Shown here: positions 34,671 through 41,927 of the stretch, piece after piece
Layout: every line of letters starts with the position of its first letter
How positions within the stretch are numbered: the first letter of the stretch is position 1
Assembly: GCA_965661345.1 (NCBI GenBank)
Contig: CBFIDK010000004.1
Location: 62,001-126,000, forward strand
DNA from: GCA-2862585 sp965661345
GTDB lineage: Bacteria; Bacteroidota; Bacteroidia; Flavobacteriales; UBA7312
DNA: 64,000 nt
Direction: 5' to 3'
Made by a program: the position numbers and the translations under genes
The notes under the pieces: model-generated
Told to the model about the DNA's origin: nothing
The model's input: only the letters and a program-made list of their open reading frames with translations
Database searches by the model: none

Positions 34671-35998
34671 AATACCAATAAAGCAGCTATAAAAATTACA
34701 ATTCCAGCCAACATTAATAGCAAACTGTATGGAAGGATTTCTTTGGCTTTTAGTCCAGTAATTCCTAAAAGGGGCAATGCCCAGAACGGTTGAAGCATAT
34801 TTGTAATTTGGTCGCCATAGGCTAAAGCCATTACTGACTTCCAATAAGGAACATTAAGCTGACTTGCGGCTTCAATAATAATAGGTCCTTGAACTCCCCA
34901 TTGTCCGCCGCCACTTGGTACAAATACATTTACTATACCGGCACTGAAAAAAGTGAAAATAGGAAAAGTGGTTGAGTTTGAAATGCTAACGAAAAAATCA
35001 GAAAACACACCCACTAGACCAGAGCTATTCATAAGTCCCATAATTCCAAAATAAAGAGGAAACTGTATAAGAATTCCACTTGCGCCTCCAATGGCTTGGT
35101 TAATTCCCTTTAGGAAACTATTGAAACTTGCGTGTAAGCTAATTCCTAAACCCAATAGAAATAGATTTATGAAATTTGGAGTAATGAAGCTCAGTGACAG
35201 CTCATTTGGTAAGATTATGGCTTTATAAAAACAGTAGAATAAAATAACACCTCCAAAACCATAGGCTAAAAACTTTGAATGATCTAGGCGTTCAGCACCT
35301 TCAATCTTAGTTTCCTCTTTATCAATTTGTGGACTTGAAAGTATATTTTTTTTACCGTCACTTTTTTTACCTAATAGAAACATTACTAATGGCAATACGA
35401 TTAACAATGCAAGGCTAGCAGTAATATTCATTGAAGAAAATATTGTCTCAGATTGTGAGATGACGCCCATTTTAGATTCCAGAAAATGTCCTTTTTCAGT
35501 AATTTTTATTGGAGCTGAGCCAGAAATACCACCATGCCATACCATTAAGCCTGAGTAGCCAGCGGCACCAATTAACGGATAGTTTAATGCGATGTTATTT
35601 TTAGAGGCATATTCGCCTACTTTACGCGCAAAAATTGCCCCAAATACTAAGCCCAATCCCCAATTGAAAAAAGAGACTAGCAAGGTTAGTAATGTAACCC
35701 AAGCAGCTGCCGTTGATGTATTCGTGCATAAACGACTGGCTTTGTCTATATATTTACTGATGGTATTACTCAATGCCAACACATGACCCAACACAAGCAT
35801 TAGCATCATTTGTACAGCAAAAACCAAAAGGGGAGCATTCCACAATCCTTCTTCCCAAAAAGTTAGCAGCTGAAGTCCAGAAACATCTTTTGGGCTTAGG
35901 AAATAGGCCAGCAAAAACGTAATTACAGAAAGTATTACCGCAATGGTAAAGGGTGCGGGTAATAGGGCTTTGAAAATACGTATCAGTTTGGCTGACAT
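34667..35998 (-). CDS. Short-chain fatty acid transporter, AtoE family
   Basis: Integral membrane protein of 443 residues with about ten to twelve helices, of the SCFA transporter (AtoE) family. Family segments include FWEEGLWNAPLLVFAVQM, SFFNWGLGLVFGAIFAR and VPSGGGQWGVQGPI near residue 360. A charged cytosolic loop lies near 215-240. Known members are linked to uptake of acetoacetate and butyrate-type acids. No acyl-CoA transferase genes are adjacent, so the substrate is uncertain. It stands alone on the minus strand after a DUF3127 gene. Confidence 0.9.
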   Translation of the reverse strand: MSAKLIRIFKALLPAPFTIAVILSVITFLLAYFLSPKDVSGLQLLTFWEEGLWNAPLLVFAVQMMLMLVLGHVLALSNTISKYIDKASRLCTNTSTAAAWVTLLTLLVSFFNWGLGLVFGAIFARKVGEYASKNNIALNYPLIGAAGYSGLMVWHGGISGSAPIKITEKGHFLESKMGVISQSETIFSSMNITASLALLIVLPLVMFLLGKKSDGKKNILSSPQIDKEETKIEGAERLDHSKFLAYGFGGVILFYCFYKAIILPNELSLSFITPNFINLFLLGLGISLHASFNSFLKGINQAIGGASGILIQFPLYFGIMGLMNSSGLVGVFSDFFVSISNSTTFPIFTFFSAGIVNVFVPSGGGQWGVQGPIIIEAASQLNVPYWKSVMALAYGDQITNMLQPFWALPLLGITGLKAKEILPYSLLLMLAGIVIFIAALLVF

Positions 35999-36001
35999 TT
36001 T

Positions 36002-36358
36002 TTAGAATGGCAAGTCGTCATCCTCTTCAGCTTCAAGAGAATCTAGTGGTGCTTGAGGCATTTCTTCAACCACTGCTGCTGCAGCGCGGTTTATACGCCA
36101 CGCATCAATATTGTGGTAATATTTACCGTTGTATTCTCTAGAAGAAAGGTTAAAAGAAACTTCAATTTCTGAACCTGGTTGAACGCCTTCTAACATGGCA
36201 ATCTTATCATCACCAAATAAGCTGAAACATACTTCAGGGTTGTACTGTGCGCCAGTATCTATTACGAAGGATTGTTTTTTCCATTCTTTTCCGGCTTTAC
36301 TTGTTCCACTTTCTACGTCTAATGCTTTGACTAATTTTCCTGTAATTGCTAAACTCAT
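36002..36358 (-). CDS. DUF3127 OB-fold protein with SSB-like acidic tail
   Basis: Protein of 118 residues of the DUF3127 family, widespread in Bacteroidota. The core (about 1-90) is predicted as an OB fold (ITGKLVKALDVESGTSKAGK, SREYNGKYYHNIDAWRI). After an Ala-rich linker it ends EEDDDLPF, nearly the same as the DDDIPF tip with which SSB recruits repair and replication proteins. A role in single-strand DNA transactions is therefore plausible but unproven. The start overlaps the end of the flavin reductase gene by 4 nt. Confidence 0.87.
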   Translation of the reverse strand: MSLAITGKLVKALDVESGTSKAGKEWKKQSFVIDTGAQYNPEVCFSLFGDDKIAMLEGVQPGSEIEVSFNLSSREYNGKYYHNIDAWRINRAAAAVVEEMPQAPLDSLEAEEDDDLPF

Positions 36359-37260
36359 GTTCTATTTAATTTATCGATCAATAATGTTTTCCAGGCCTCA
36401 CTAATTCGGCCTTTTGATAGTAATTCTTTAGCTCTCAAATGAAGAGCTTCTCGAGTTTCCTCATCTTCTGCGCTAAAGTTTAATATTTCTTTTATGGAGT
36501 AATTATCCTTTCCGTATTGTTCTACTTCTTCAAAAGTTGGGATGGCTTCAATATTGCCTAGCATCCCTAAGTCATTTCCAGAAAGAATATAACTGTTGCG
36601 AATACGCGATGGGATTTTGTCTACCCCAATTCCTAAGTTGCGTATGGGTTTCTCAACCTCAAAAATTGCATCTTGTGAGGAGCGGCAATACCAGTTACCA
36701 CCCATACGGCCTACTAAGTCTATCTTGTCGGGATCTATTGCTCCCTTATCGTTTAGTATAGATTCATTAATATGAATCATTTTTATTTCACATATCACCA
36801 AATTGCCAGCTCCTCCTTCATCTCCAAGTTCAATCACATCGTTGACTACGCACTCCATTTGCACTGGGGATTCTTTTACTCGAAATGGCTTAATTAATTC
36901 AGATGCTATTGGCGTTAGACCAGCTTTGACAAATTCATTTACGCCTGCTTCGTATTCCGTACTTGAAAGAGAGGTTTGCTGAACAATGTCATAGGAAACT
37001 ACATTGATGACTACTTCTTTATTGTCCAAAACATTTTCAAGTGTATGCTTAGTAGTGTTGTTGCGCACTCGTCTTGCTGGTGAAAAAATAGCAATAGGAG
37101 GGTTGGCACTAAAAATATTAAAAAAGCTAAATGGACTAAGGTTGGGGTTTCCGTATTGATCTAGTGTACTAGCCAAGGCAATAGGCCGTGGACCAACAGC
37201 ACCTAATAAATACTGGTGTAACTCACCAACAGGAATATCTTTAGGTTGAATGTGTAACAT
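36355..37260 (-). CDS. Flavin reductase family protein
   Basis: FMN-binding split-barrel oxidoreductase of 301 residues. The flavin core (about 1-200) includes YLLGAVGPRPIALASTLD and NLSPFSFFNIFSANPP. A C-terminal helical extension of about 90 residues follows the core. The frame is open 36 codons further upstream, but the ATG at 37260 begins the family's N-terminus and is followed by the -7 box logic at 37283-37290, so it was chosen. Electron acceptor and partner are unknown. Overlaps the DUF3127 gene by ATGA. Confidence 0.9.
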   Translation of the reverse strand: MLHIQPKDIPVGELHQYLLGAVGPRPIALASTLDQYGNPNLSPFSFFNIFSANPPIAIFSPARRVRNNTTKHTLENVLDNKEVVINVVSYDIVQQTSLSSTEYEAGVNEFVKAGLTPIASELIKPFRVKESPVQMECVVNDVIELGDEGGAGNLVICEIKMIHINESILNDKGAIDPDKIDLVGRMGGNWYCRSSQDAIFEVEKPIRNLGIGVDKIPSRIRNSYILSGNDLGMLGNIEAIPTFEEVEQYGKDNYSIKEILNFSAEDEETREALHLRAKELLSKGRISEAWKTLLIDKLNRT

Positions 37261-37282
37261 AAATGTTAAAAATGATTTAAAA

Positions 37283-37290
37283 CAAAAATA
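37283..37290 (-). promoter_or_regulatory. -7 element for the flavin reductase gene
   Basis: TATTTTTG on the minus strand, 22 nt before the ATG at 37260. It makes any start above about 37275 unlikely. Confidence 0.45.
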
Positions 37291-37379
37291 GCATTTTGGA
37301 GCAATTTTCATTTGAATTAATAGATAATTATTTTTGAGGTGAATTAATGAAAAACTATATATTTGCAATCCATTTTACT

Positions 37380-37461
37380 GCGGATGTGGTGGAACTGGTA
37401 GACACGCTAGACTTAGGATCTAGTGCCGCGAGGCGTGGGGGTTCGACTCCCTTCATCCGCA
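37380..37461 (+). tRNA. tRNA-Leu (anticodon UAG)
   Basis: The acceptor stem GCGGATG pairs with CATCCGC, with discriminator A at 37461. The D arm is GTGGAACTGGTAGAC. Anticodon stem CTAGA/TCTAG encloses loop CTTAGGA, giving anticodon TAG. A long variable arm and TTCGACTC follow, as in class II leucine tRNAs. CCA is not encoded. Confidence 0.97.
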
Positions 37462-37463
37462 CG

Positions 37464-37493
37464 AAAAAGCAACTCAGACGAGTTGCTTTTTTT
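37464..37493. terminator. Bidirectional terminator after tRNA-Leu
   Basis: The 12-bp stem AAAAAGCAACTC/GAGTTGCTTTTT with loop AGAC and a T run serves both the tRNA and the convergent XRE gene, which ends at 37492. Confidence 0.88.
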
Positions 37494-37713
37494 ATTCTTT
37501 TAAAAAGGAGTTGTAATCCAAGTGAATTAACTTTTGTGGCGATACTTTTAAGGCTTTAGAGATGCGTTTGATACATTCATCACCTAATTGTACTTCCCCT
37601 TTTTCAATTCGTGAAACGTGTTTTTGAGAATAACCGATAGCAGATGCTAATGCCTCCTGAGTGATGTTGCGCATTTCCCTAACGACGCGAATGTTTTCAC
37701 CAAGCTTTTTCAT
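37492..37713 (-). CDS. XRE-family HTH regulator
   Basis: A 73-residue DNA-binding protein consisting of little more than one HTH_3 domain. The helix-turn-helix spans about 18-37 (ITQEALASAIGYSQKHVSRIE), followed by KGEVQLGDECIKRISKAL, the typical helix 4-5 region. There is no effector or peptidase domain. A perfect ATGTCTA-AAA-TAGACAT palindrome lies 41-57 bp upstream, between this gene and the divergent lipoprotein genes, and is a good candidate operator. The gene sits directly behind tRNA-Leu at the edge of an accessory stretch. Confidence 0.92.
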   Translation of the reverse strand: MKKLGENIRVVREMRNITQEALASAIGYSQKHVSRIEKGEVQLGDECIKRISKALKVSPQKLIHLDYNSFLKE

Positions 37714-37718
37714 AAACT

Positions 37719-37726
37719 CAAAATTA
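37719..37726 (-). promoter_or_regulatory. -7 element for the XRE gene
   Basis: TAATTTTG on the minus strand ends 5 nt before the ATG at 37713. A TTG at 37754-37752 lies 25 nt upstream and touches the edge of the palindrome, so binding there would block this promoter. Confidence 0.45.
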
Positions 37727-37753
37727 ATAATATTTCAAAAAACACCTCTTTCA

Positions 37754-37770
37754 ATGTCTAAAATAGACAT
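37754..37770. promoter_or_regulatory. Perfect inverted repeat, candidate XRE operator
   Basis: ATGTCTA, three A, TAGACAT: 7-bp arms with a 3-bp spacer. It lies between the two divergent -7 elements (37719-37726 minus, 37791-37798 plus), close to the -33 zone of both. XRE proteins bind as dimers to such palindromes. Confidence 0.65.
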
Positions 37771-37790
37771 AAATAATAGCTAGGTACTAA

Positions 37791-37798
37791 TATTTTTG
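37791..37798 (+). promoter_or_regulatory. -7 element for the lipoprotein genes
   Basis: TATTTTTG matches TAnnTTTG, 57 nt before the start at 37856. Its -33 region would fall at about 37766-37773, against the right arm of the palindrome. Confidence 0.45.
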
Positions 37799-37855
37799 GC
37801 TAACATTGTACAAAGCCAAAGCCACCAGTCTTAGCATAACTTAAAACTTATAAAA

Positions 37856-37902
37856 ATGAAAAAATTACTTTACGGTACCCTATTCCTCGCCTTAGTAGGA
37901 AT
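37856..37902 (+). repeat. Direct repeat copy 1: signal-peptide segment
   Basis: Matches 38361-38407 at 46 of 47 bases, starting at the ATG and ending inside the signal peptide. The coding regions after it are unrelated by eye. Confidence 0.9.
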
Positions 37903-38320
37903 AACTTTTGTAGGCTGTGAGAAAAATGATAGAAATTTTTAGGTTACTACTTTTGATGATTTGTTTGCCAAAGTATCGGAGCAATATTCTGAACAATCAA
38001 GCGAAGATGAAGCCGTTTATATTTCTTTCGAGTACGATGGTGAAAACGAAAATGTGAATGTATTAAGTATTGAAACAAAAGAACTAGACTTTTTGATTTT
38101 AGAATCAGAGGCTACCTATACTAGTAAAAAGAATGGAGATGCCTATACAATTGATTGTGATAATGGTCAAAGCTCTTGGTCTAAAACGTGTGATGGTAAA
38201 ATATCGTGTGGAAAATTAGCCGTTGAATGTTTGGATGCGGGTGGCTGTGTAGAAATTTGCAAACAAGAGATAGTGTATGTTCCTATCAACAAAACATTTT
38301 ACTTGAACATTGTTAGGTAA
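37856..38320 (+). pseudogene. Cysteine-rich lipoprotein interrupted by an in-frame amber codon
   Basis: The ATG at 37856 starts a lipoprotein signal (MKKLLYGTLFLALVGITFVG, lipid C21). After seven more codons a TAG at 37940-37942 stops it. The same frame then runs on to 38320 without a break: DDLFAKVSEQYSEQSSEDEA, then a Cys-rich end with seven Cys from CDNGQSS to CVEICKQE. Read through the TAG, it is a protein of 154 residues. It could be a recent nonsense mutation, suppressed, or a sequence error. Signal sequence is nearly identical to that of the next gene. Confidence 0.75.
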
Positions 38321-38360
38321 TAAGTTATGAGTTGGAATAATTTGTAAAATTTTTAAAAAA

Positions 38361-38407
38361 ATGAAAAATTTACTTTACGGTACCCTATTCCTCGCCTTAG
38401 TAGGAAT
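38361..38407 (+). repeat. Direct repeat copy 2: signal-peptide segment
   Basis: Second copy of the 47-base repeat at 37856-37902, with one mismatch at base 9. The copies are 505 bp apart in the same orientation. Confidence 0.9.
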
Positions 38408-38903
38408 GGTTTTTGTGGGGTGTAAGAATAGCGACGACAAAACTAATACCACCAAGAAGTTAGAAGTTACTACTTCTGATAAGCAAAGTGCTATAAAATC
38501 AATTAATAATCTTGATGCTTTTAGAGATATGCAATTTGTTAGTGAAAAGGAATTTGAAACCGACTATTATCATTTGCTGATGTTAAATTTTGAATCTGAA
38601 AGTTCAAAAGCCTCAGCTTTAGTGGTATTGTATCTAAATGATAATTATGTGACTTTATTGGACAATCAATCGCTACGCTTTGTTAAAGCATCTTCTGAAA
38701 TAAGTGGTAATATTGATAGAGTTGATGGTATTTCATCATACGAAATCAACGGTAAACCGGTTTACATTTGTAATGAATCCTGTTGCCAATGGTCGCAGCC
38801 ATCTGTCGATCATTTTAGATGCGACTGTCCAAGTGCAGTTACCGATATAGAGTTTTCAACTGGTTCAGGATGTTCCATAAAAGTAGTGATAGGTGGAAAA
38901 TAA
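38361..38903 (+). CDS. Cysteine-rich lipoprotein, unknown function
   Basis: Lipoprotein of 180 residues with signal MKNLLYGTLFLALVGMVFVG and lipid-anchored C21. A polar, Lys-rich linker (about 22-45) precedes a globular part (about 46-140). The end is unusually rich in Cys: CNESCCQWSQPSVDHFRCDC, then a final Cys ten residues from the end, suitable for disulfides or metal. No family is recognised. It follows the amber-interrupted gene by 40 nt without a promoter-like element between, so both probably share the promoter at 37791 and control by the XRE protein. Confidence 0.82.
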   Translation: MKNLLYGTLFLALVGMVFVGCKNSDDKTNTTKKLEVTTSDKQSAIKSINNLDAFRDMQFVSEKEFETDYYHLLMLNFESESSKASALVVLYLNDNYVTLLDNQSLRFVKASSEISGNIDRVDGISSYEINGKPVYICNESCCQWSQPSVDHFRCDCPSAVTDIEFSTGSGCSIKVVIGGK

Positions 38904-39023
38904 ACTCTAAATAATATTTACTTCAGCTTATAGCTTTTTTTAGTGGCATTTTGCTTCGGAGCTAGTTGCTGTAAATGCTGCCTTAGCTTCTGGACTAGAA
39001 GCGGCTTCATCATAAATAAGAAA

Positions 39024-39212
39024 ATGAAAGCAAAATTAATTTTTATACTTATAACAATTTGTATTATTACTTTAGAGTATGTTTTTTTGTCAGACTCCTT
39101 AAACACAAAATATGTTACTGAGAGTGGGATTGATTTAGGTTTGTTATCTATTTCCATAATCAATACTCTACTGTTAGCATATGTCATTTTTAAAAAAAAG
39201 ATAAAAATTTAA
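39024..39212 (+). CDS. Small two-helix membrane protein
   Basis: Protein of 62 residues from ATG 39024 (MKAKLIFILITICIITLEYV). Two hydrophobic helices (about 3-22 and 38-56) flank a short loop, and it ends in a lysine-rich KKKIKI tail. The frame is open further upstream to 38943, but those 27 codons read as Cys-rich nonsense not preceded by signals, so the internal ATG was chosen. Unknown function. It is followed by a lipoprotein gene 3 nt later and may be co-transcribed with it. Confidence 0.6.
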   Translation: MKAKLIFILITICIITLEYVFLSDSLNTKYVTESGIDLGLLSISIINTLLLAYVIFKKKIKI

Positions 39213-39215
39213 GTG

Positions 39216-39599
39216 ATGAAAAAAAGTATTATGAAATATTTAATAAGTTTGATTTCTTTTCTTCTTTTTATGAGTTGTCATAAAGAAAAAGATTTTATTG
39301 GTAAGTGGCAAATTGTAGATGTTCAGTTAGAAGAAGTGGATACCATGGGATTGGCTGGTTTTATTTTCACTGCATTTTCAGATGAATTCCCTAAACCAAC
39401 TACTCTGATAGTAGATTCTGATAGCATATATATGTTTTCTGATAATCAGAAGCTAGTTAGTCAAGTTTTCGTATTGTTATATGAACAGAAAAGCACTTAT
39501 TTTTTGAGCGTGGCTGAAAACGCTGCTCAATTTGAAGCTCATGATAATGGAAGAGGTCTTTTTACAATTGACGGTATGACATACGTGCTTAAGCGGTAG
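39216..39599 (+). CDS. Lipocalin-like lipoprotein, unknown function
   Basis: Lipoprotein of 127 residues: signal MKKSIMKYLISLISFLLFMS with lipid-anchored C21, then KEKDFIGKWQIVDV, the GxW opening typical of lipocalin-like Bacteroidota lipoproteins. Beta strands follow to residue 127. A GTG at 39213 and an ATG at 39231 are alternative starts. The gene ends at TAG 39597-39599 exactly where the remnant of a P-type ATPase gene begins on the other strand, so its last few codons may derive from a deletion junction. Confidence 0.7.
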   Translation: MKKSIMKYLISLISFLLFMSCHKEKDFIGKWQIVDVQLEEVDTMGLAGFIFTAFSDEFPKPTTLIVDSDSIYMFSDNQKLVSQVFVLLYEQKSTYFLSVAENAAQFEAHDNGRGLFTIDGMTYVLKR

Positions 39600-39739
39600 T
39601 ATGTAGATAAATTATTATCGTTTAGAATTTCAAAGACAGTTTTACATCCTTCACAGCAAAATAGTTTTTCCTTTAATGCAATAGTGTTAGAATTAACACG
39701 CTCACCACAGTGGGTGCAATATTTTTCTGGCTTTTTCAA
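39539..39739 (-). pseudogene. Amputated N-terminus of a copper-type P-type ATPase
   Basis: The minus-strand frame from ATG 39739 reads MKKPEKYCTHCGERV and LFCCEGCKTVFEILNDNN. This is the zinc-ribbon-like metal-binding N-terminus of Bacteroidota copper-translocating ATPases (CcoI/FixI type), with CxxC and CCxxC pairs. The match stops after about 50 residues (near 39590). The rest of the frame is merely the antisense of the lipoprotein gene. The ATPase domains (roughly 750 residues more) are gone. A free-standing metal-binding peptide is possible, but a deletion remnant is likelier. Confidence 0.72.
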
Positions 39740-39784
39740 TTGGTTTTAAGAGTTTTAAATGGCTTTTTTTAAGGTTAATCAGTA

Positions 39785-40789
39785 TTATAAAATATTTACT
39801 TCTGCTTCTAGATCAATTCCAAAAGTGTTCTTTATGGAATGTTGAATTTCTTTTGAAAGGGTCAAAATCTCTTGCCCCTTTGCAAGGCCATAGTTTACCA
39901 ATACCAAAGCTTGATTTTTGTGTACACCAGCATCGCCTTTTCTGTAGCCTTTCCATCCAGCTTGTTCTATCAGCCATCCAGCCGCTAATTTGGTCGATTT
40001 TTGGCCGTTTGGGTATCCAACTATATTTGGGAATTTTGTTTTAAGTTTTTCAAATTGTTCGTTGGAAACAGTAGGGTTTTTGAAAAAGCTACCGCTATTA
40101 CCAATCTCTTTAGGGTTTGGTAATTTTCTTTGACGAATGTTAATGACAGCTTTGCTTATGCTTTCAAGATTTTTTTCAAGACCTAATTGATTAAGTTCGT
40201 CTTCAATGGCGCCGTAGGATGTGTTAAAGCTATGTTGTTTGCTAAGTTTAAATGAAACATTGCAAATGATGTATTGCCCTTTTAGTTCGCCTTTAAAAAT
40301 AGAATATCTGTACCCAAACTGGCAATCGGAGTGACTAAACTGTTTCGTTTTACCACTTTCTATATGGTAGGCTTCTAGTTTGGTAAAAACCGATTTCAAT
40401 TCTACACCATAGGCTCCAATATTTTGCATTGGGGCGGCACCCACACTGCCAGGAATTAGCGATAAGTTTTCAATACCGCCTAATTGCTTATCAATACTCC
40501 ATTCTACAAAGTCATGCCAAACAACACCACCACCAACATTGACATGTACAAATTCATCGTCTTCATGAGTAATTTCAATACCAATGATTTCATTTTTAAG
40601 AACCGTTCCCTCTAAATTTTTTGTCAACAGAATATTGCTACCTCCTCCTAAAATTGTTAGAGGTTTTGATGAGTTTTGAATGAGCTTGTCTAATTCATGA
40701 ATAGAACTAAAAGCCGAAAAATATTGGCAATTTGCATCAATTCCGAAAGTGTTAAATGCTTGTAAAGAAAATTTTTGTTGAACGCTCAT
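39785..40789 (-). CDS. murB: UDP-N-acetylenolpyruvoylglucosamine reductase
   Basis: FAD enzyme that makes UDP-MurNAc for peptidoglycan. FAD-binding LTILGGGSNILLT (near 45-57), SLIPGSVGAAPMQNIGAYGVE (about 109-129), RYSIFK, and the proton-donor serine in GNSGSFFKNP (near 231) are present. At 334 residues it is the long type I form also found in E. coli. A -7 element lies 7 nt before the ATG. The gene ends 45 nt before the ATPase remnant. Confidence 0.97.
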   Translation of the reverse strand: MSVQQKFSLQAFNTFGIDANCQYFSAFSSIHELDKLIQNSSKPLTILGGGSNILLTKNLEGTVLKNEIIGIEITHEDDEFVHVNVGGGVVWHDFVEWSIDKQLGGIENLSLIPGSVGAAPMQNIGAYGVELKSVFTKLEAYHIESGKTKQFSHSDCQFGYRYSIFKGELKGQYIICNVSFKLSKQHSFNTSYGAIEDELNQLGLEKNLESISKAVINIRQRKLPNPKEIGNSGSFFKNPTVSNEQFEKLKTKFPNIVGYPNGQKSTKLAAGWLIEQAGWKGYRKGDAGVHKNQALVLVNYGLAKGQEILTLSKEIQHSIKNTFGIDLEAEVNIL

Positions 40790-40796
40790 ACTTTTT

Positions 40797-40804
40797 CAAA
40801 GGTA
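40797..40804 (-). promoter_or_regulatory. -7 element for murB
   Basis: TACCTTTG on the minus strand, exactly 7 nt before the murB ATG at 40789, suggesting a leaderless or nearly leaderless mRNA. Confidence 0.5.
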
Positions 40805-40850
40805 AAAATACTTCTGATTTACTCCTTCTATTTTATGTATTTTCGCAAAG

Positions 40851-41927
40851 ATGATAAAAAAAGTAATAGTCTCTGTTACCAATGATTTAAGTACTGACCA
40901 AAGAGTATTTAAGGTTTGTAATACTCTATTGTCCATGGGATTTGAAGTGGAGCTTGTAGGAGTATGTCGTCCGTGGAGTGTAGATTTGAGCAGAGAATAT
41001 ACTTGCAAACGAATGAAAATGTGGTTCAATACTGGACCGCTTTTTTACATTGAATTCAATCTTCGTTTGTTTTTTTATTTGCTTTTTAAGCCTTCTGCAC
41101 TTTTACTGAGCAACGACTTAGATACCTTGTTAGCTAACTTTTTAGCTTCAAAACTTAAAAGAATTCCTTTGGTGTATGACAGTCATGAATTGTTTCCTGA
41201 AGCTCCTGAGCTATTAGATAGACGACTAAAAAAAAGAATTTGGGAGCGTTTGGAATCTTTTCTTTTACCTAAATTAAAATACTCTTATACCGTTTGTGAT
41301 TCCATAAAATGGCATTACAAAAGCATGTATGGAATTGATATGAAAGTAGTGCGTAATGTTCCACAGCTTGTAGAGCAGAGTCCAAAAAATATTGAGTCAA
41401 ACATAATTCTTTACCAAGGAAATATAAACCCTGGTCGTGGCTTAGAGTTGGCCATACGAACAATGAAACATCTACCCAAACATCAACTCAAGATTATTGG
41501 AAATGGCACCGGATTAAATGAGTTGAAAGCATTGGCTGAATCCGAAGGCGTCTCAAATCAAGTTAATTTTCTAGGTCGAATTCCTTTTGAGGATTTAAAG
41601 AATCACACCAACACTGCCTCAATTGGCATTTTGTTCGAAGAGCCTTTAGGTTTAAGTTTTGAGTATAGTTTACCTAATAAACTTTTTGACTATATACATG
41701 CCGAAATTCCAGTGTTAGCCAATCCTTTAGTTGAGGTGGAAAAAATAGTAAATCAATATACTGTTGGAGAACTTATTGTAGATAGAAATCCTGAGAAAAT
41801 TGCCCAGCAAATCAAAAACATGGAGTCAAAAAAAACAAGCTATCAATTCGCAAAAGCAAAAGCAGAATTAAATTGGGGCAATGAGGAAAAAGTGTTGAAG
41901 TCTGTGTTTAGTTTTTTTCTAAACTGA
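40851..41927 (+). CDS. GT-B glycosyltransferase (family 4 type)
   Basis: Cytosolic GT-B enzyme of 358 residues. The N-terminal half opens VSVTNDLSTDQRVFKVCNTL, typical of Bacteroidota sugar transferases in surface-glycan loci. The C-terminal half has the nucleotide-sugar site: ILYQGNINPGRGLELAIRTM (near 183), IIGNGTG and the acidic FEYSLPNKLFDYIHAEIPVL (near 268), equivalent to the E-x7-E region. It is convergent with a family 2 transferase, overlapping by 20 nt. Sugar donor and acceptor are unknown. Confidence 0.9.
   Translation: MIKKVIVSVTNDLSTDQRVFKVCNTLLSMGFEVELVGVCRPWSVDLSREYTCKRMKMWFNTGPLFYIEFNLRLFFYLLFKPSALLLSNDLDTLLANFLASKLKRIPLVYDSHELFPEAPELLDRRLKKRIWERLESFLLPKLKYSYTVCDSIKWHYKSMYGIDMKVVRNVPQLVEQSPKNIESNIILYQGNINPGRGLELAIRTMKHLPKHQLKIIGNGTGLNELKALAESEGVSNQVNFLGRIPFEDLKNHTNTASIGILFEEPLGLSFEYSLPNKLFDYIHAEIPVLANPLVEVEKIVNQYTVGELIVDRNPEKIAQQIKNMESKKTSYQFAKAKAELNWGNEEKVLKSVFSFFLN

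Noticed and set aside
37347..37559. Plus-strand open frame of 70 codons
   Set aside because: It runs straight through tRNA-Leu and its terminator.
38985..39010. Short hairpin GCTTCT-GGACT-AGAAGC considered as a terminator or recombination site
   Set aside because: Six base pairs, no T run, no second copy seen in the window.
38918..39187. Minus-strand open frame of 89 codons with a Lys/Gln-rich end
   Set aside because: It is opposite the small membrane protein and has no recognisable domain. The 38904-39023 stretch could be the relic of a lost gene end, but I cannot show it.
37380..39800. Search for a duplicated tRNA-Leu 3' end as an attachment site
   Set aside because: No second copy of the TTCGACTC...CATCCGC segment was found within the following 2.4 kb.
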